A stretch of DNA of 64,000 nt, from positions 1 to 64,000 of the forward strand of contig NZ_JAPDSH010000008.1 in NCBI RefSeq assembly GCF_029143285.1, given 5' to 3'. Both the position numbers and the translations under genes were made by a program. The stretch is from Vagococcus proximus (GTDB lineage Bacteria > Bacillota > Bacilli > Lactobacillales > Vagococcaceae). Each line of letters opens with the position of its first letter. Position 1 is the stretch's first letter. Positions 29,709 to 39,024 of this stretch are shown here, in pieces. Below the pieces are notes generated by a model. That model worked only from the letters and a program-made list of their open reading frames with translations, ran no database searches and had not been told where the DNA came from.

Positions 29709-30587
29709 CTATTCGATATTTTGAACCTGCTCTCGAATTTTTTCAAGAATGGTCTTCATTTGTACCACACTCTCTTTAATCTCGATTTGAGTTGATTTAG
29801 AGCCAATCGTATTCACTTCTCTATTCATTTCTTGAATAACAAAATCAAGTTCACGCCCCACACTGTGCGACACTGCCAACAACCCTTTCATTTTGTTACT
29901 ATGAATAACCAAACGGTCTAATTCTTCATTAATATCGCCACGTTCTAATAATAACACAACCTCAGTCAACAAACGACTTTCATCAATAGCATCACCTAGT
30001 ATCTCTAATACTTTTCCCTCTAATCTCTCACGGTAAAACTGTTCACTTGCTGACGCGTGTGACTTCACTTGTTTTAAATAGCCCATAAAATCAAGTAAAT
30101 ACCCACTTAACACATTCTGAATCCCAGCCCCTTCAACTTCTCTACTTACCCGCAACTCAACGCATGCCGCTCCTATAGTTTCTAATAGCAGCACATCACA
30201 TGTCGTCTCTTCGTCATTTTCCACAACTTCAAAAAATGACTCTTGTTTAATTAAACCAGATAAAATTGGAGATAAATCAAGCTTACTATGGTAACGTTTT
30301 TCAGACGCTTCCGTCAATTGTTCTACCAAACTATCCATAAGTCCCCAATTAACTTGAAGTTCTTTCTTCTTTTCACCTAACGTTTGAATCGTTACAAAAC
30401 ACTCTAACCTTCCACGAGAAAAATGCTCCTTTAAGAGTCGTCTTATTTCCATTTCCAAATGATTATATTCACGCGGGAGCTTTAACTGTATGTCTAAGAA
30501 CCTATGATTTACTGCTTTAATTTCTACAGTCACTTGATACTCTTCATTCGCTATACTTTTTTTACCAAAACCGGTCATGCTCTTCAT
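29709..30587 (-). CDS. YicC/YloC family endoribonuclease-like protein
   Basis: 292 aa. N-terminal MKSMTGFGK and EIKAVNHRFLDI, and C-terminal EMNREVNTIGSKS, are hallmarks of the YicC family (YicC_N plus DUF1708). E. coli YicC has RNase activity and affects small RNA turnover; the role in Gram-positives is less clear. GGAG lies nine bases before the ATG. It is upstream of gmk on the same strand, a conserved association. Confidence 0.9.
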   Translation of the reverse strand: MKSMTGFGKKSIANEEYQVTVEIKAVNHRFLDIQLKLPREYNHLEMEIRRLLKEHFSRGRLECFVTIQTLGEKKKELQVNWGLMDSLVEQLTEASEKRYHSKLDLSPILSGLIKQESFFEVVENDEETTCDVLLLETIGAACVELRVSREVEGAGIQNVLSGYLLDFMGYLKQVKSHASASEQFYRERLEGKVLEILGDAIDESRLLTEVVLLLERGDINEELDRLVIHSNKMKGLLAVSHSVGRELDFVIQEMNREVNTIGSKSTQIEIKESVVQMKTILEKIREQVQNIE

Positions 30588-30627
30588 GCGACAGGGCTCC
30601 TTTTTATCAGCTAAACATCACTTACAT

Positions 30628-30849
30628 TTATTCCATATCCAATAGTGCTTTTTTTAACTCTGCTAACTCTTCATTACTTAATGTTACACCTTTTCCCATT
30701 TTTTCATGATCCGGCGCCCATTCGCGTAAATCAAATTTGGGTGGACGTCCATTCCAACTGATTAAATTTAGCTCCTTGCGCCAACCTTTCGGATTTTCTG
30801 AAAGAACACCAATCTCTTCTATAATTTCATAACTAAACTCTTGTGCCAT
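30628..30849 (-). CDS. YdbC-like PC4/YdbC family DNA-binding protein
   Basis: 73 aa from the ATG at 30849 with GGAGG ten bases upstream. The sequence ([43 protein letters not shown]) matches the small single-stranded-DNA-binding YdbC/PC4 family of Firmicutes. It overlaps the end of the patatin-like gene by 17 bases, so translation is probably coupled. Confidence 0.75.
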   Translation of the reverse strand: MAQEFSYEIIEEIGVLSENPKGWRKELNLISWNGRPPKFDLREWAPDHEKMGKGVTLSNEELAELKKALLDME

Positions 30850-32608
30850 CTTTTTCTTCCTCCTCATTTAGAGTCATTTCAAGCCAATTGATTACTTTTG
30901 CAGCTAAATAAATTTTTGGTGCAAAGGTAATAACTGAACTCAATTTACCTTCTTTTTCTTTTGATTTCAGCAAACGATTGAGATAAATAACTTGCTGTTT
31001 TTCACTTGGAAGAGGAAGCCCATCAATGTAGTCTTTTACCCATTCATTCAAAGATAGTAGCATTGATTCTTCCTCTCCTAACCCTCCTTGCCAATCTGTT
31101 GCCAACTGCTCTTTGACAGCGTCCAAGAGCGTTTCTACAGTATAAAGTCGGGTTGGCAATACTCCTACAATTTTCGCAACAAATTCTAAGATAAATAACC
31201 CTGATGTTTCAATAGTCACCCTGTCGTTATAAAACTTACGTATTTTTGTCACAAAACCTTGAATAAGTTGATCCGTTTCTAAAACTTCTCTTTCATTTTC
31301 CGACAAATTAAGCGAAACAGCTTCTACCAACCAATCATAAATTTGAACAACAGACTCATCTGTTAATTCATGATTCAATGTGTACCAATGACCACAATAA
31401 TCACCAAAAGCTTTCTTAGCCTCTAAATAACCCAAATCTATATTGAATTGCGATCTCGCACCATCAAATAACAGAACAGTCCCTAAACTCCACGGACTCG
31501 AAATAGTAATTTGAGGTAAACTCTCTTTATAGGAATGTAGTTTTGTTACACCTGGACCTTTCACATTCACAACAATCAACTCTGTTGCACCGCGTTCTAA
31601 CGCAACATCTACTGGTATATTATTCCTATAGCCTCCATCAACATAATACGTGCCACCTATTTCTGTCGCCTCCATCGCAGGAAAAAATGAAGCTGACGCT
31701 AACAACCAATTTGAAAATTCTCCTTTTGGTGTTTCTTTCAAAGAAATGACAATCTCTTTCATGAGTGGTAACTGTGTGGTACACAAATACAACTCTTTAG
31801 GTTGGTTATACATCTTCTCATCATCAATCAAATCAAGAATTAACTCTTTAAGAGGTTGCGTGCTTACACCTTGATTTTCAACAGCCGATTTCACAAGCTT
31901 CTGAACATCTTTTAACATCTGTTGCAATGAAAAATTATCGTCATTCTGGTTACCTTGATAACTTAATATTTTCCCCGTATCAATTTCAGCCCACATCTTT
32001 TTCGCCTGCTCGTAATCTCCTTGCACTATAAGCCCACCGTTAAGCGCTCCAACGGATGTCCCACAAACTAATTCAAATTCAATACCCAGTTCTTCTAAAA
32101 CTTTCCAGACGCCAACTTGATAAGCACCTCTTGCTCCACCACCAGCTAGTACTAAACCCGTATGAAAAGATAATGTTTTCGAAAGACTATAAGCACCTTG
32201 AGAAATTTGTGAAAACTCATAACCTAGGAGCTTAGATTTTGCCACGATAGCTAAATCATTTATCGCTAGTTTAATCTCTATGTATTTAAAACGATTTATT
32301 TTAGCAGTGGATTCTAACATCTCTAGCCAAAAAGTAACACCTTTATTCTTCTTTAGCTTACTTGGTAAAATCAAAAAATCTGTCACACTCATCGTATCTT
32401 GATAAACCTCATAACCTATCACGCCTACTATTTTATTTCCATCTTCAATACCCATGACTTTCACAGTATCTGAAGCTGACATCAATCTATCTACAATTCT
32501 TTTTCTTGCTATTCCATGCGAGGGACAATGCGGAAAAAGTTGTGTCATTTTTTTACCAACCTGTATCAGTTCACTTTCATTATAACAATTCAATTTAATA
32601 ATTCTCAT
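30833..32608 (-). CDS. Patatin-like phospholipase with N-terminal GNAT-like domain
   Basis: 591 aa. Residues about 1-145 show an acetyltransferase-like (GNAT) alternation of strands and helices, but no clear acetyl-CoA loop. Residues about 150-430 form a patatin lipase domain with oxyanion loop GGGARGA (156-162), nucleophile Ser185 in GTSVG, and the catalytic Asp324 in DGGYRN. The last 160 residues are helical with no assignment. Patatin proteins hydrolyse phospholipids or other esters; the substrate is unknown. No signal peptide, so probably cytoplasmic. AAGGGGG lies upstream of the ATG. The fused N-terminus is unusual and worth a fold search. Confidence 0.8.
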   Translation of the reverse strand: MRIIKLNCYNESELIQVGKKMTQLFPHCPSHGIARKRIVDRLMSASDTVKVMGIEDGNKIVGVIGYEVYQDTMSVTDFLILPSKLKKNKGVTFWLEMLESTAKINRFKYIEIKLAINDLAIVAKSKLLGYEFSQISQGAYSLSKTLSFHTGLVLAGGGARGAYQVGVWKVLEELGIEFELVCGTSVGALNGGLIVQGDYEQAKKMWAEIDTGKILSYQGNQNDDNFSLQQMLKDVQKLVKSAVENQGVSTQPLKELILDLIDDEKMYNQPKELYLCTTQLPLMKEIVISLKETPKGEFSNWLLASASFFPAMEATEIGGTYYVDGGYRNNIPVDVALERGATELIVVNVKGPGVTKLHSYKESLPQITISSPWSLGTVLLFDGARSQFNIDLGYLEAKKAFGDYCGHWYTLNHELTDESVVQIYDWLVEAVSLNLSENEREVLETDQLIQGFVTKIRKFYNDRVTIETSGLFILEFVAKIVGVLPTRLYTVETLLDAVKEQLATDWQGGLGEEESMLLSLNEWVKDYIDGLPLPSEKQQVIYLNRLLKSKEKEGKLSSVITFAPKIYLAAKVINWLEMTLNEEEEKDGTRV

Positions 32609-32639
32609 ATTATGTCCCCCTTAAAACATTACTAAATAA

Positions 32640-32668
32640 AGTATAGCATACCTATTAGAGCAGGTGAA
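32640..32668 (-). promoter_or_regulatory. Promoter of the patatin-like gene
   Basis: On the minus strand TTCACC (32668-32663), 17 bp, TATACT (32645-32640) preceded by an extended -10 TGC. Confidence 0.6.
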
Positions 32669-32720
32669 TTCTCAATACTATTGGATAATAAAATCCTACC
32701 GTAAAGAAATAGTAATATAT

Positions 32721-32750
32721 TTGACTTATTAATCACCTTTTTTGTATAAT
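32721..32750 (+). promoter_or_regulatory. Promoter of the 127-aa protein gene
   Basis: TTGACT (32721-32726), 18 bp, TATAAT (32745-32750), a near-consensus sigma-A promoter. Confidence 0.75.
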
Positions 32751-32788
32751 GTGTTTAACTAACAAAACAACCATCGGAGGTGAGTTAT

Positions 32789-33172
32789 TTGGCAAAAGAT
32801 ACTTCAATCAAAAGCATGAAACAGTTAACAAAAAAGATTTCTGATTCTTCTCAAAAATTTCTCGCATCCTTTTTAGATGATAATCCTAAACTTAGGAAAG
32901 AACAGGCCCAACTTTTAAAACAAATCGATATAGCTTGTTCACAACAATCATTTGTTGTCCTTCAACTCGCTAACAAGCGAGAAGCAACAGAATCTGCTTT
33001 TGAAACGACATATGGCAAGCTGAAACGCAGCCCCAACAATACTGATATGGTTATATTGACCGATGAACAAACCGACAAAGTCAGAATGATTCCTGTCAGA
33101 CATATCAAAAAAATAAGTTTCTTAAAGTCTAAGCAGACAGATACTTCTCAACAACAATTAGAAAAAAGCTAA
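32789..33172 (+). CDS. Conserved-type small protein of unknown function
   Basis: 127 aa from a TTG at 32789, eight bases after GGAGG; a GTG at 32780 overlaps that site and is unlikely. I do not recognise a family with confidence. The N-terminal half is helical and lysine-rich (KQLTKKISDSSQKF); the second half (VVLQLANKR, MVILTDEQTDKVRMIPVRHIKKISF) reads like a small beta-barrel resembling YolD-type proteins, a guess only. It has its own near-consensus promoter and a strong terminator, so it is a single transcription unit. Confidence 0.75.
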   Translation: MAKDTSIKSMKQLTKKISDSSQKFLASFLDDNPKLRKEQAQLLKQIDIACSQQSFVVLQLANKREATESAFETTYGKLKRSPNNTDMVILTDEQTDKVRMIPVRHIKKISFLKSKQTDTSQQQLEKS

Positions 33173-33198
33173 CCCGTTCAACTAGGGTTAGCTTTTTT
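33162..33198. terminator. Bidirectional terminator between the 127-aa gene and acpS
   Basis: AAAAAAGCTAACCC and its complement form a 14-bp stem with a nine-base loop and T-runs on both strands; it overlaps the last codons of both convergent genes. Confidence 0.9.
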
Positions 33199-33550
33199 AA
33201 TTTTCTTCTAAAATAATTTGTGCTACAGCCACGTCAGCCGTATGAGAAATAGATACCCAACACTTTCCATTAAACGGTGATTTTGTCACAACAGGTTGGC
33301 CTGACTCAAGCGATAAAATCTCAATATCGTGAAAGCCGACTTCTCCTATTCCTGTTCCATAAGCCTTAGAAAAAGCTTCTTTACAAGCAAATCGTCCCGC
33401 CATAAATTCCACTTTACGTTTATCACCCAGCGATTCAAACACCTCAAACTCATTCTTTGTTAACACACGAGAAATAAATAATGGTTTTTCTGAAACAATC
33501 ATCTTCATTCGGTCCATCTCTACTACGTCTAATCCAATTCCTCTTATCAC
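33197..33550 (-). CDS. acpS: Holo-[acyl-carrier-protein] synthase
   Basis: 117 aa. It transfers 4'-phosphopantetheine from CoA to ACP. The magnesium-binding Asp in GIGLDVVE (about 5-12) and the GRFACKEAFSKAYGTGIG block (about 52-69) are present. In many Firmicutes it neighbours alr; here it follows cshA instead, 84 bases downstream and beyond a terminator. Confidence 0.93.
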   Translation of the reverse strand: MIRGIGLDVVEMDRMKMIVSEKPLFISRVLTKNEFEVFESLGDKRKVEFMAGRFACKEAFSKAYGTGIGEVGFHDIEILSLESGQPVVTKSPFNGKCWVSISHTADVAVAQIILEEN

Positions 33551-33593
33551 TTAACATCCCTCTATTCCGTAACTTCTTTTCCATTATACAAAA

Positions 33594-33625
33594 AAAACGA
33601 TGAAAGTCGAAACTTTCATCGTTTT
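33594..33625 (-). terminator. Terminator of cshA
   Basis: AAAACGATGAAAG and its complement make a 13-bp stem with a six-base loop, followed by a T-rich run on the minus strand, just after the cshA stop. Confidence 0.88.
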
Positions 33626-33634
33626 AAAATTTAA

Positions 33635-35269
33635 TTATTTATTACCAGTTCTGATAACGAAATCGCGTTTCCCTTTTTTAGGGTTCCCGCCACCTTTGTT
33701 TGCATCAGACTTACGAGGTTCTGAACGACGACGTTCGCCACCTTGTTGTTTGTCTTTATTTTCCCAGTTACGACGACGTTCGCCACCGCGACTGCCTTCT
33801 TTGTTATCTTTTCCACGACCTTCGCCACGTCCACCACGGTTGCCGCCTTCACGGTTTCCACGGTAATTACCGCCACTACGGTTTCCACCACGACTTCCGC
33901 CGCCTCGGTTTCCACCGCCACGGTTGCCGCCGCCACCACGTTTACCACCAGGTAATGGGCGTTCCGGTGTGATTTTAACTGGCACTTCAGCTGAACTTTC
34001 TTTTGCAACAGTTTTAATTAACATTCCTGCTAATTCTTCTGCTGAGTATTGAGCAACTAAATCGCTAGCAGCTGTTGTATATTCTTCTAATTCAGCACCT
34101 TCGAATTGTGATTGGATTGTTTCAATCGCAGCTCCGATTTGTCCAGCCATTGCTTCTTTTTGTGAAGGTGGACGTAATGGTGTCATTTTTTTCTTAGTTA
34201 AATTTTCAATAACGTTTAAGTAGCTCATTTCATTTGGTGTTACAAATGTAACTGAAAGACCTTCTTTACCAGCACGACCAGTACGTCCAATACGGTGAAC
34301 GTAACTTTCTGGATCTTGTGGAATATCATAGTTGTATACATGGGTAACTCCTGAAATATCTAATCCACGTGCCGCAACGTCTGTCGCAACTAAAATATCT
34401 AATTGACCACCTTTAAACGCACGTAAAACGCTCATACGTTTTTGCTGTGATAAATCACCATGGATTCCTTCAGCTTTATAACCACGTAACTCTAAACCAC
34501 GTGCCAATTCATCAACACGACGTTTTGTACGACCAAAAACAATTGTAAGTTCAGGTGTTTGAACGTCTAATAAACGAGTCATGATATCGAATTTTTCGAA
34601 ATCTTTACTACGTACATAGTATTGATCAATTAAATTAGCTGTCATCTCTTTGTTTTTAATGGCAACGTGCTCAGGGTTCTTCATGAACTTAACACCAATA
34701 CGTTTAATTGGGTCAGGCATAGTTGCTGAGAATAATAATGTTTGACGAGTTGCTGGAACTTTAGAAATAATCATTTCGATATCTTCCAGGAATCCCATAT
34801 TTAACATTTCATCTGCTTCATCTAAAACTAATGTTTCAACTGTCTCTAATTTTAACGTTTTACGGTTAATATGGTCAATTAAACGACCAGGTGTTCCTAC
34901 AACAATGTGCGGACCATCTTTTAATGTACGGATTTGGCGACCGATATCAGCCCCACCGTATACCGCTTGAACGCGGATTTTTTTATCTTTACCTAAACGG
35001 AATAATTCTTCTTGTGTTTGGATTGCTAGCTCACGTGTTGGTGCAATAACTAAACCTTGAACCATACGTTTGCTTGTATCAATCTTCTCTAACATCGGCA
35101 ACCCGAATGCAGCTGTTTTACCAGTACCTGTCTGTGCTTGACCAATAACGTCTCTTCCTTCTAATGCTAAGGGAATAGTACCAGCTTGAACTGGTGTTGC
35201 TTCTTCAAATCCCGCACGGGTAATAGCTGCTAGTAATTCAGGTGATAAATCTAATTCTTCAAATTTCAA
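33635..35269 (-). CDS. cshA: DEAD-box RNA helicase CshA
   Basis: 544 aa from a TTG at 35269, seven bases after GGAGG. Core motifs: [11 protein letters not shown] (motif I), [19 protein letters not shown] (DEAD), SATMP, and [10 protein letters not shown]. After about residue 440 comes a 100-residue tail rich in Gly, Arg and Asn with many RGG repeats, typical of RNA-binding tails. CshA-type helicases act in ribosome assembly, mRNA decay and cold growth. The mRNA has a leader of about 97 bases with a small hairpin (35328-35346), suggesting post-transcriptional control. Confidence 0.93.
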   Translation of the reverse strand: MKFEELDLSPELLAAITRAGFEEATPVQAGTIPLALEGRDVIGQAQTGTGKTAAFGLPMLEKIDTSKRMVQGLVIAPTRELAIQTQEELFRLGKDKKIRVQAVYGGADIGRQIRTLKDGPHIVVGTPGRLIDHINRKTLKLETVETLVLDEADEMLNMGFLEDIEMIISKVPATRQTLLFSATMPDPIKRIGVKFMKNPEHVAIKNKEMTANLIDQYYVRSKDFEKFDIMTRLLDVQTPELTIVFGRTKRRVDELARGLELRGYKAEGIHGDLSQQKRMSVLRAFKGGQLDILVATDVAARGLDISGVTHVYNYDIPQDPESYVHRIGRTGRAGKEGLSVTFVTPNEMSYLNVIENLTKKKMTPLRPPSQKEAMAGQIGAAIETIQSQFEGAELEEYTTAASDLVAQYSAEELAGMLIKTVAKESSAEVPVKITPERPLPGGKRGGGGNRGGGNRGGGSRGGNRSGGNYRGNREGGNRGGRGEGRGKDNKEGSRGGERRRNWENKDKQQGGERRRSEPRKSDANKGGGNPKKGKRDFVIRTGNK

Positions 35270-35372
35270 ATGATATCCTCCTAATGTCTTTACGATCATT
35301 ATATTTATTATTTATTTACATATATCCACACAGAATCCCTCTGTGTATTTATTAAATGTCCACATCTGTCCA

Positions 35373-35401
35373 AGTATAGCATGGACTATTAGCATTTACA
35401 A
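35373..35401 (-). promoter_or_regulatory. Promoter of cshA
   Basis: On the minus strand TTGTAA (35401-35396), 17 bp, TATACT (35378-35373) with an extended -10 TGC. Confidence 0.75.
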
Positions 35402-35413
35402 TGAAAAGAGCTT

Positions 35414-36793
35414 TTAATTTTCAACAAGCTTTTCAACGATTTCAATTAATTTCATGCTATTACTTCCTTTAAGTACAACCATATCTTCTGATTTCAATTG
35501 CTTTTTAACAGCTTTAGCTAACTTTTCTTTTTCGTCCAGAGCATAGTGATGCAAACGCCTTTCAGGAAATTCTTCTTTAAGTTTATCCGCTAGAGCCTCC
35601 ATCTGAGTCCCATACAAATAGACATGAGCAATCTTGTCCTGAGGGATAAATTCCGCAATACTTTCATGTAATTCCTTCGCAGTATCACCTAATTCTCCCA
35701 TATCTGCTAATACCACTAGTTTTTCACCTTCACACGGAAGCTCTTCAAATGCTTGTAATACTAATGACATTGCTGTCGGATTAGCGTTATAAACGTCACT
35801 TAAAATCTCCGCGCCATTAGCTGCCGTTAACCATTCAGTACGACTTTGAGTCAGATTCATCATCATTAACCCTTTGGCAATTTTATCTGAAGAAATTCCA
35901 AAATAGTTACCGATAGTCGCCGCAATCAGTGCATTTTTCACATTATAACTTCCTAACACCGGAATAGTTAAAACTTGGTCCCCTGTTAAATTAACAGTGA
36001 ATGACGTGCTCGTACGCGTTTCTTCTGTAATCTGACCTTTAACATCACTAGCTTCATCAAAACCAAATGTTTTAATTTCTTGTGATGTTTCTTCTAAAAA
36101 TGACTCTAATAACGGCTCATCACTTGGAACAACCAATAGCCCTTCTTTTTTCAGACCCGCAGTAATTTCCATTTTCGCTTGTGCAATCCCTTTTCGAGTA
36201 CCTAAAAATTCAAGATGCGACTCACCTATCATAGTAATTGCAGCTACATCTGGTTCACCGATTAAACTTAATTCTTCAATTTCGTTAAACCCGTTCATCC
36301 CCATCTCTAAAACAAGCATCTCTGTATCAGCGGGCATACTTAAAATAGTATAAGGTAACCCAATTTGGTTATTAAAATTCCCTTGTGTTTTATACGTTTT
36401 AAAAGCTTGTGATAAAACGCCATCTACCATATCTTTCGTTGTTGTTTTACCGTTACTTCCAGTAATTCCAATAACTTTTGGTCCAATTTTTCTCAAATAA
36501 AATTTTGCTATTTCTTGCATTGCTACTAGTGTATCTTCTACCACTAATGTTGGAATAACTTGCTTTTCAATACCTTGATTAGCAGCCCATAATGACAATA
36601 CTGCACCGTTATCAGCAGCTACATTAATAAACTCATGCCCATCTCTTGCACCACCTTGTAATGGTACAAATAGTGACCCTTCTGTTACTTTTCTAGTATC
36701 AAATTCCACTGAATCAATTGTTAAATTTCCCCAGTTCTGCCAGTCATTTTTGGCACCTACCACTTCAGCTAATTCTCTAATTGTTATTGTCAT
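35414..36793 (-). CDS. murF: UDP-N-acetylmuramoyl-tripeptide--D-alanyl-D-alanine ligase
   Basis: 459 aa. It adds D-Ala-D-Ala to the UDP-MurNAc tripeptide in the cytoplasm. The ATP loop is TGSNGKTTTKD (about 111-121); later MVLEMGMNGFNEIE-type Mur ligase segments and the C-terminal DVYNANPTAM are seen. It follows ddl, which makes its dipeptide substrate, in the same orientation. A terminator-like hairpin lies only about 22 bases before the start, and I see no promoter between, so expression may depend on read-through from ddl. Confidence 0.95.
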   Translation of the reverse strand: MTITIRELAEVVGAKNDWQNWGNLTIDSVEFDTRKVTEGSLFVPLQGGARDGHEFINVAADNGAVLSLWAANQGIEKQVIPTLVVEDTLVAMQEIAKFYLRKIGPKVIGITGSNGKTTTKDMVDGVLSQAFKTYKTQGNFNNQIGLPYTILSMPADTEMLVLEMGMNGFNEIEELSLIGEPDVAAITMIGESHLEFLGTRKGIAQAKMEITAGLKKEGLLVVPSDEPLLESFLEETSQEIKTFGFDEASDVKGQITEETRTSTSFTVNLTGDQVLTIPVLGSYNVKNALIAATIGNYFGISSDKIAKGLMMMNLTQSRTEWLTAANGAEILSDVYNANPTAMSLVLQAFEELPCEGEKLVVLADMGELGDTAKELHESIAEFIPQDKIAHVYLYGTQMEALADKLKEEFPERRLHHYALDEKEKLAKAVKKQLKSEDMVVLKGSNSMKLIEIVEKLVEN

Positions 36794-36814
36794 CTTAATT
36801 GTCCACCCTTTACC

Positions 36815-36841
36815 AAAAAAAACTGAACGATTGGCGTTCAG
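36815..36841 (-). terminator. Terminator (or attenuator) between ddl and murF
   Basis: CTGAACG and CGTTCAG arms with a five-base loop are followed by eight T on the minus strand. It lies inside the ddl-murF gap of 60 bases. Confidence 0.75.
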
Positions 36842-36853
36842 CTTTTTATTTTG

Positions 36854-37903
36854 TTAGTCATGTGTAATTGATAATGCTTGACGCTGCTTGTGGCGCATTA
36901 AACCTAGTTGAATTAATTCTTCAATCAAATCACCATACTTAATTCCCATGTTTTCCCATAGCAATGGATACATACTAAACGGTGTAAAACCAGGCATAGT
37001 ATTAACTTCATTCAAGAATAATTCATTATTACTTGTTAAGAAGAAATCACAGCGACTTAAACCACTACCATCTAAAGACAGGTAGGCCTGTTTAGCATAT
37101 TGACGGGCTTTTTCATGTACCTCTTCTGGAATATCTGCCGGAATTTGTAGTGTCGCACTATTATCTAAATATTTAGATTCATAATCATAAAAATCTACTG
37201 TTTTTACAACTTCACCTGCTAATGTTGTTCTTACTTCTTCATTACCTAAAACAGCAATTTCTATTTCTCGAGCCTCTATCCCTTGCTCAACAACCACACG
37301 TTGATCATATAAGAACGCTTCATTAATGGCTGCTTCTAGAGAATCTCTGTCCTCAGCCTTATTGATACCAACACTTGATCCCATATTAGCGGGTTTGATA
37401 TACATTGGGTAGACAAGTGAACCCTCACATTGATTAAAAATTTCTTCAGGTGTTTCTTTCCAAATTATTTTAGAAACTGAAACATACGGCACTTGTGGAA
37501 TCCCGATTTGTTGCAAGATATATTTTGTCATAATTTTATCCATACCACACGCACTAGCTAAGACACCAGCTCCTACATACGGCATATCTAACACTTCAAG
37601 TAATCCTTGAACGGTACCATCTTCACCATTTGGTCCATGTAAGACCGGAAAGACAATACTATTTTCCTCTTTAATATCTGACGGTTGAATCACTTGGCCA
37701 GTTTCTGCAGTTAAATATAACTCATCTTGAGTGGCTGGAGCTGACTTCACTAACGGTCCTTTTACCCACTCGCCCTCTTTTGAAATATATATCAATTGAA
37801 CATCATAATAATCATAATAAAATGCTTTTAACATCGAAAAAGTTGATAAAACTGAAATATCATGCTCTGCACTTTTCCCACCATATAAGATAATAATTTT
37901 CAC
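36854..37903 (-). CDS. ddl: D-alanine--D-alanine ligase
   Basis: 349 aa. ATP-grasp enzyme making D-Ala-D-Ala for the wall. Seen are YGGKSAEHDIS at the N-terminus, VLHGPNGEDGTVQG (about 87-100), PANMGSSVGI (171-180) and the C-terminal NEVNTMPGFT. The specificity position is Tyr245 in the ESKYLD segment; D-Ala-D-Lac ligases of intrinsically vancomycin-resistant lactic acid bacteria have Phe there. Normal D-Ala-ending precursors are therefore expected. AAGGAGG lies nine bases before the ATG. Confidence 0.95.
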   Translation of the reverse strand: MKIIILYGGKSAEHDISVLSTFSMLKAFYYDYYDVQLIYISKEGEWVKGPLVKSAPATQDELYLTAETGQVIQPSDIKEENSIVFPVLHGPNGEDGTVQGLLEVLDMPYVGAGVLASACGMDKIMTKYILQQIGIPQVPYVSVSKIIWKETPEEIFNQCEGSLVYPMYIKPANMGSSVGINKAEDRDSLEAAINEAFLYDQRVVVEQGIEAREIEIAVLGNEEVRTTLAGEVVKTVDFYDYESKYLDNSATLQIPADIPEEVHEKARQYAKQAYLSLDGSGLSRCDFFLTSNNELFLNEVNTMPGFTPFSMYPLLWENMGIKYGDLIEELIQLGLMRHKQRQALSITHD

Positions 37904-38013
37904 TTAATGTTCCTCCTTAATAAACTCGACTGTCTCATTATACCAATTTTTTTTTACAAAAAAAAGCCTAACTCAGTGGTTTTTGTTTTCACATGTGATA
38001 CAAGCCCTCTTAG

Positions 38014-38793
38014 TTAAACTTTTAACGCCCCTTGGACTAACCATGTATCCGTCACCTCAATTGTCCATAGCATAGATGATGTAGAATATACAATTTGTCC
38101 GACTCGGTTTTCTTCACGTAAATCACGATCGGAAATATTTCTTATACGATCTTCAACAACATACAAAGGAATAATATACTCCTCTTCTTTTGTACCCGAT
38201 TGCCTTACATCCAGAACTAGTCCTTCTTGAAAAGCAGTTTTCAACACTTTAACTTTTTCAAATTCTATTTTACTAACCGTCACTGGTTTTTTAAATAATC
38301 CTTTTTTATGATTCATTTTGTCAAACACAATATTTTCAAGCTTCGCACTAATAAGTTTATAAAAATCATCCATTCGACGATAAAATACTTTTGTTAAATC
38401 ATCAGGTTTTTCAAAATACACAAAATTATTTTGAAGCTTATAAAAGAATGGCGAATGTAGCTGCGAACTCATATGTCCAAAATATAAAAGTTCTGCAATT
38501 TCCATTGGTGTCAACTGCTGAATCAGATTGATATCTTTAAAATCAATCCATTTCACTTCAGATTCTCGTTGCTTTGATTTTTGGAAAAAATAACGAAGCA
38601 CCTGATTTTGACCACGAATCACTCGCAAACCTGTATGTGGTTCGTATTCGCCATCGTTCTCATGAGGGTCAAGTAGTAAAATGTTTTCTGGAATATCAAA
38701 TACCGATGATGAAAAATCATGAATATTTAATCCCCTAGAAAAAAGCGAATTCGATATTGTATCCAAGTGAATATATATATAATTAAGCGACAT
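38014..38793 (-). CDS. Protein of unknown function, 259 aa
   Basis: I do not recognise a family. It is a soluble-looking, charged protein without signal peptide or membrane segments. Notable stretches are DIPENILLLDPHENDGEYEPHT near residue 35, ELLYFGHMSSQL near 103, the FYRRMDDFYKLISAKLENIVFDK helix near 135-160, and a C-terminal beta-rich part. GGAGG lies upstream of the ATG. It sits upstream of ddl but the gap has no clear hairpin, so it might be cotranscribed with ddl-murF. Coding potential is clear from length and codon-like composition similar to neighbours. Confidence 0.75.
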   Translation of the reverse strand: MSLNYIYIHLDTISNSLFSRGLNIHDFSSSVFDIPENILLLDPHENDGEYEPHTGLRVIRGQNQVLRYFFQKSKQRESEVKWIDFKDINLIQQLTPMEIAELLYFGHMSSQLHSPFFYKLQNNFVYFEKPDDLTKVFYRRMDDFYKLISAKLENIVFDKMNHKKGLFKKPVTVSKIEFEKVKVLKTAFQEGLVLDVRQSGTKEEEYIIPLYVVEDRIRNISDRDLREENRVGQIVYSTSSMLWTIEVTDTWLVQGALKV

Positions 38794-39024
38794 TTTCTAC
38801 CCTCCTCTACTTTATTTTCATTATAATCCTATTCTACCTTATTTATGAACCAAAATGGTTTAATTATTAATTAAATTTTCATTACATTAGCAATTTTTTT
38901 CATTTTTTCAAGAAATAAGTTTGTAATAATTTTTCCTTTTAAAATAATCATTTATTTAGGATGCACTTTGCTAAAAGTTAGCGTATAATCAAGAAGAACA
39001 TATAAAATAGGAGGTTAAAAGAAC

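Noticed and set aside
32789-33172. Toxin-antitoxin component
   Set aside because: No partner gene next to it, and no toxin or antitoxin motif recognisable.
33631-34008. Val/Ala-rich ORFs in other frames of the cshA tail
   Set aside because: Produced by the repetitive Gly/Arg codons of the RGG tail; no ribosome site, and low-complexity translation.
37956-38010. Intrinsic terminator after the 259-aa gene
   Set aside because: There is a run of eight T but no stable stem before it that I can build.
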